A stretch of DNA of 64,000 bases. Origin: Penicillium oxalicum. Its lineage: Eukaryota; Ascomycota; Eurotiomycetes; Eurotiales; Aspergillaceae. Below the pieces are notes generated by a model. The model worked only from the letters and a program-made list of their open reading frames with translations, searched no databases and was not told the origin of the DNA. Both the position numbers and the translations under genes were made by a program. Positions 59,215-64,000 of the stretch are shown piece by piece. The first letter of the stretch is position 1; each line of letters begins with the position of its first letter. The DNA lies in the NCBI RefSeq assembly GCF_001723175.1, contig NC_064657.1:1302001-1366000 (forward strand), given 5' to 3'.

Positions 59215-62200
59215 CTATGTCTCTGTAATGACGACAGGCTGGGCATCCGCCATCTCGGTATCGGCGTGGTCGCTGGTCGACTCGCCAGTCTCAGGCGCAG
59301 TGGCCGCGGCAGGCTCGGCAGTCTCGCTGGGTGCGGAATCTTTCTTATCAAGAGGCCCATCCACCCAAGAGCGGAAGCGCTGGTTCGCTTCATCGACCTC
59401 GTCCTTGCTTAGCCCACGCGCCCAGATGGGGTTGTTGACAAATTTTTCCGCAAATCGGTCGCGGCGCTTCTCACGGATAGCAGCCTTGACCTTGGCCTGC
59501 TCTTCTTCCTGAGCCCGGAGAGTGTCGGCGTCGGCGTCGGCGTCAGGAATGGGGGCTGTGGAGCGCCAGAACCAATCGTGACTGGGAGGTTGGTAGAGGA
59601 TCGTGTAGTTGTTGGCGCAGATGCGAATCACCAAGCCATCGTGGTGCTGTAGACGGCGGTAAAATTGGTCATATTCCTCATCTTCATCCAGCTTGTTGGG
59701 GAGATTGCGCTTCAGGAAGGGCATGCGCATCATGGAATATGGAACACCCTCGGTAGGATCGCGCATGGAATACGCAGTCACGTAGTACGACCAGCGGGCC
59801 TCGGAGCTCAGCTCATCGCTATCGAGGGTGCTGTCCTCGTTGGTCATTACCTGGACGGTGGCGTGTCGGTCGGATGGGAACTGCACCGGGGAAACAAAAC
59901 CAATTAGTACACATTGGGAAAAAGGCAACCAGTGCAGGAACACTCACGTAGATCACACGGTACATATCCCCCTCCTTGATCATCCGTTCAACCTGCTTGC
60001 GGTATTGCATCTCTTGGTGATGGGTGGTCTCCTGCTTCTCACGTTCCTTAAAGAATAGGTTCGCAATGTCGGAGGTGCGATCCTTGGCATCTCCCGTGAA
60101 AACCGAGGCGACAAACTTGCTGATGGAGGAGAAGATGCGCTCCAGATTGTACAGCAAGTATCCGCTCTGCATGTAGAAGCGACGAAGGGTTTCCTCCAGA
60201 TGAATCTGATCAATGTCCCCCCGGATGACCTCTTCGCACATGCGTACGATTTGCTTGTAGAGATTGGCCTTGGGATCAACGTCATAGAAGAAGTCGCTGG
60301 GGAACCGGTCAAGCAGACACAGCTCGTGCGCAGGCTTGGGCAGCAGACCGCGACGCACTTGCTCGTGCGCCTCGGCTTCCTGCTCCTTGATGCGCAGCAG
60401 ACGGGAATACAGAATCTCAAAGGTGCGAAGAAGGCACAGGAGGTTCAAGTTGCAATACATCCGGTGTTCCGTCTTCTTGTACTTGTCGTTAAGCGTGTAT
60501 TCGCGCTCAAGGTTGAAGTTGCCATGGCCGGGATGTTCCATCCACTTCAACTCCGCCACATCAAAGCTATCCTCGGGATCAGACGCAGCAGCAGACGTGG
60601 CGCGCACATTGGGAGTAGCCAAATGGGCAGAAGGAAGCGCAGAGGCAGCCATTGGGCGAGAAGCACTCTCACCCTCATGGGTCGTGCCGTTGGGCTTGTT
60701 CATTTTGCTCTCGAGCGTCTCACGCAAGAGATCCAGCTTTTGCGTGTTCACTGCTTTGCGACTGGCCATAGAGGTATCGTCGCCTTCGAAATTATCTTCC
60801 AATTCCTCCGCAGGTGTTGCATTGGTCATCAATTCGTCCATGTACTCATGGAAGGCCTCGCGATCCAGTCCGAAGAAGACAGGAATAAAGTCTTTGACGA
60901 AGTTGATCAAGCGCGAAGGATCAGCACCAAATCCAGTCGTGCTTCGATCAATATACAGGCAGAGAAGGTGCGTGGTATCCAGCAACACATCCAGGTCCGA
61001 GAACTTCATGTCCAGTTGATGCTTTGGAGGGTTGAATCCGGCCTTTCGTTTACTTTGGGTCTCCTCGAGCTTCGCCTGGAGATCGGCTGCAATATTCTTC
61101 GCAATGAACAATTTCTTATCCGTCTGCCGGGTTGCAATGGCCTGATGATCCAGGCTGCGCCAGTAGGCTCGCTGCATCTGTTCACGCCAGACCTTATCCC
61201 ACTCACGCTGACAGGCCTTCCACTCTTCAAGCTTTTGCTTCAACCGATAGAGAACAATTGGAAGGACATGACAAGGACGTTCGAACATGCTTCGAATAAT
61301 CTTCTCACCGCGCTGACGGTCATAGACCTTCTTGATCACGCGTTGGTAGATCGCCTCACTCTGCCCGCCAAGACCAGGGGGAAGCTTAAAGTTGGCCCGC
61401 TCTGCCTCAGACATGTGCAAGAACTGCTGGACGATCGGCTCGATCAGCTGGATGGTGCGGGTGCAGGCCTCAATGTGGTGGTCATAATCGTGTCGATCTT
61501 CTTCGATACGGTGAAGAGCGTCCTCGAACTGGTTCTTCCTGTGCGCGACGAAACCGGAATCCTCCGAGGCCCAGGTCGGGTGAGACGCCCACTCGTCGTT
61601 CAGGACATCATGACAGAGCTGATCACGTCCGCTGCATGGCTTCTGGCGTTCACGCTTGGGAAGCAGACGGTAGCTGGGCCCGAGAGAGCGGCAATGCGCA
61701 AGGTTCACTACACCGGCCTCCGTTTGAGGCTTGGGGTCGATGGTCTTGTCTTCGGGCTCCTCGACATTCATGAAACGCTTGAACCAGCTCATCAGTTCCG
61801 CATTGGAGCCAATGAACCCCTCGGCCCGCTTGACCAAAACAAAGCGATCAATCAAGTCGTTGGTGTACAAATTGCACAGTTTCAAGAAATCACTGAAGAC
61901 CTGCTTGTTGGCGATGAATTTCTTGACACGGTCAAAGAAGGCGATTTCCTCCTGGCTGGGCGTGGTCATGACACTAGGCGGGACAGGTTCAGGGAGGGCA
62001 GGGATCAACGTTGGGGAGATGTTGGGAATATCGGAACCTGAGGGCTTTCCATGGTAGTGCTTTGGTCGCTATGATCAGACTGTTAGTGACACATTCGGTA
62101 ACGTGGATCTGACGTGAAAGTGAGGAACAGTCGCCGCAGCAACATCCCACCTTACCACACCCTTCAACCAAGATGGGAGGAGGTGACCGTGACTGAGACA

Positions 62201-64000
62201 TACCTTGTTGCCGTTGGTGAAAGACCCTGTTGGGGGTCCTCCACGAGCCTCGGGCATGCGAGCGGCGTCAGCGCCAGAGGGGCCAGAAACGGATGAGAGA
62301 CCGACACCGGGACCTCCACGTCGCTTCTTGCTCTCCTTGCCAGAGTCTTTCACGTTGAATTGGCCCAGAGGTGGCATCTTCACGTCTCGGCTTGGCGTGG
62401 ATGACGGATGGCCCACGGGTTCACCACGCAGATTGGAAGTGGGAACTGCTTCTTCAGCCATACGAGCTGCCGCCTGTTGTTTCGCGTGGGCTGCGGATTC
62501 CGGCAAGAATTGCTTGAAATCCTCTAGCAGATCCGGAGCAGTGTTAAAAAGCTGAGTGACCTGGGCGTACACGTCCTGGATCGGTTTTGACTCTCGCTGA
62601 TACGTCTGGAGAATTTCCAGGAATTGCTTGTAGATCTCGGGTGCAGAGGAGAAGCGATTCTGTGGGCGGGGGAGGTGAGTAAACGAGCAAACAAACATTT
62701 GCGCGGGGCACATGCCAAAGCGAATACAAATCAGAAGCAGAACCTACCTTGATCTTGTTCACGTAACTAATTGCGTGATTGAACTCTACGGGCCCCCGCT
62801 TGTTCAGATCAGGATGACCACCCTGAAGCATTCCTCCCACGCCAGCAAGACTGCTCATGCCTGGGTTTGATCCGGGACCAGATACTGGCATCATAGGAGG
62901 TCTACCCAGCCCGGATGCAGCAGATGCCGCGGCACCTTGTAATTGGGCCACCCCACGATGATCCTGGGGGTGGGACAGCGCCGACGGCCCCTGCGCTTCC
63001 TGACCTTGGTATCCAAAATGATGATCTTGTGGAGGGGCCTGCCCTTCCTGCTGATACAAGGCAGAAGGTCCGACCATGCGCGAACCAGGGGAATATGAGC
63101 CAGGGCCACCAGGCTGATGCGCCTGCGGCTGTTGCGGCTGAGGTTGCTGTTGGCTTTGCTGCTGCCAGCCAGAGCGGGTTTGCTCGTAGTAATCTGAACG
63201 AGGAGGATGGTTGCTTAGGCTTCCAGCAGGACCCAGGTCATTAGCACTGTCAAGTGAGCGGTTTGCTCGTGGCATGCTCAAAGTATTCGTGCCCGAAGGC
63301 GTTGTGACACGAATCGCATCTGGGTTATCCTCCGTTCCGCATTCAATGCGATAACCTGGAGGCAGAAATGTGTTGAAGCCTTGGATCAGAGCGGGGTGGC
63401 CATTGAACAACGTGGACACTCTTTGAATCACGCCCGGAGTGTCGATGCTAGATGATTGTTTGTTAGCTTCTCCAGGCAAACGTCCAGCTTTGCAATCCAC
63501 TCCAGTTTGGGTCACTTGGGGAGAGACGAGTTGCTTGTCTTTCGTAATGCTTTGCGAAGAGAACTTACGCTTGACTCTTGAAATCTTTCATAATGTCCAA
63601 GAATCGATTGTACACGTCAGGCTGATCAACAAACCGCACCTTCACTTGGTCTAAGTAGCTGAGGGCATCCTGTTCATTCAACGGCGCATTAGTCCAAAGG
63701 CCTTCAAAATGGAGATTCTTACCCCGCGACCACTTACATTGAGAATCGGCTGCTGCCCCTGAGCCAAAGCGGCGACGTTGCCGGGAATCTGTTGTCCCGG
63801 TCCGTTGTATCCCATCATAGGAGGCCCACCCGGATGTTGCATATACCCTCGTGGCGCGCCTTCGCCGTGGGGCATTGGAGGTCCACCGAAAATCACTCCC
63901 GGTCCAGCGCCGCCCTGTACATTAGGCTGGGGACCATTTGGCGCATTGGTTGCAAGATTTGAAAGAAGACCATTTGGCCCGTGGATGGAGTTGGGGACCT
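59215..64000 (-). CDS. sin3: Sin3 transcriptional co-repressor (5' end outside window)
   Basis: Six exons are visible: 64000-63738 (partial), 63669-63569, 63447-62748, 62659-62204, 62068-59948 and 59880-59215. After a Gly/Pro/Met-rich start, paired amphipathic helix 1 spans exons 2-3 ([13 protein letters not shown]...[14 protein letters not shown]). A Gln/Pro-rich linker follows. PAH2 spans exons 3-4 ([30 protein letters not shown]). PAH3 opens exon 5 ([24 protein letters not shown]). It is followed by the histone-deacetylase interaction region ([33 protein letters not shown]) and the Sin3 C-terminal helical domain. The last exon has an acidic/Ala-rich tail with a (DA)4 run coded by a short GTCGGC repeat. 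It is a nuclear scaffold bringing Rpd3-type deacetylases to promoters. The start codon lies beyond 64000. Confidence 0.95.

Noticed and set aside
60200..62041. Very long open frame (613 codons) opposite the Sin3 gene
   Set aside because: It is antisense to a well-conserved Sin3 exon. Codon bias in the real gene leaves few stop complements, and the translated product has no domain.

Overview
The window is eukaryotic nuclear DNA from a filamentous ascomycete. The predicted proteins and the introns point to Eurotiales (Aspergillus/Penicillium type). Introns are short (about 50-90 nt) with GT..AG borders and CTAAC/CTGAC-like branch sites. The gene content is typical: Zn2Cys6 regulators, a Chs4/Skt5-type chitin synthase activator, secreted GH26, GH12 and GH17 enzymes, a Thr-rich apple-domain protein and an SRPK-like kinase. 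Coding genes were reconstructed exon by exon, and summed exon lengths were checked for divisibility by three. Family assignments rest on recognised motifs, not on database searches.

Layout. 0.2-1.5 kb: broken apple-domain gene (+). 1.5-7.9 kb: gene-poor zone with degraded-looking fragments. 7.9-10.2 kb: SEL1-repeat chitin synthase activator (+), with two apparent frameshifts. 11.7-14.3 kb: poly(ADP-ribose) polymerase with BRCT, WGR and catalytic domains (+). 16.2-17.3 kb: ribokinase (+), tail to tail with a Zn2Cys6 regulator (-). 20.2-21.5 kb: SRPK-like kinase pseudogene (-). 22.1-24.1 kb: five-exon sugar-type MFS transporter (-). 25.5-26.9 kb: fungal transcription-factor domain protein with no visible zinc cluster (-). 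28.1-30.1 kb: ten-exon amino acid permease (-) with a 14-nt microexon. 33.9-34.25 kb: three-exon, 57-residue secreted peptide with six cysteines in a knottin-like pattern (+). 34.6-35.7 kb: ankyrin-repeat protein (+). 36.5-37.7 kb: GH26 mannanase with CBM1 (-). 40.3-41.3 kb: GH12 endoglucanase/xyloglucanase (-). 45.4-47.1 kb: GH17 cell-wall glucanase (-) with an N-terminal frame break. 53.0-53.5 kb: small unknown protein (+). 54.9-56.7 kb: acetyl-CoA hydrolase/CoA transferase (-). 59.2-64 kb: Sin3 co-repressor (-), 5' end outside the window.

The genes do not form one pathway. Three loose themes are visible: cell-wall and plant-polysaccharide work (chitin synthase activator, GH26, GH12, GH17), small-molecule uptake and metabolism (sugar transporter, amino acid permease, ribokinase, CoA transferase), and nuclear control (PARP, Sin3, two fungal regulators). 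The most interesting item is the small cysteine-knot-like secreted peptide next to an ankyrin-repeat gene. Several genes carry lesions. The kinase and the apple-domain gene look truly decayed. The indels in the chitin synthase activator and GH17 genes could be real or could be assembly errors. No tRNA, rRNA, CRISPR array or intact transposon was recognised.
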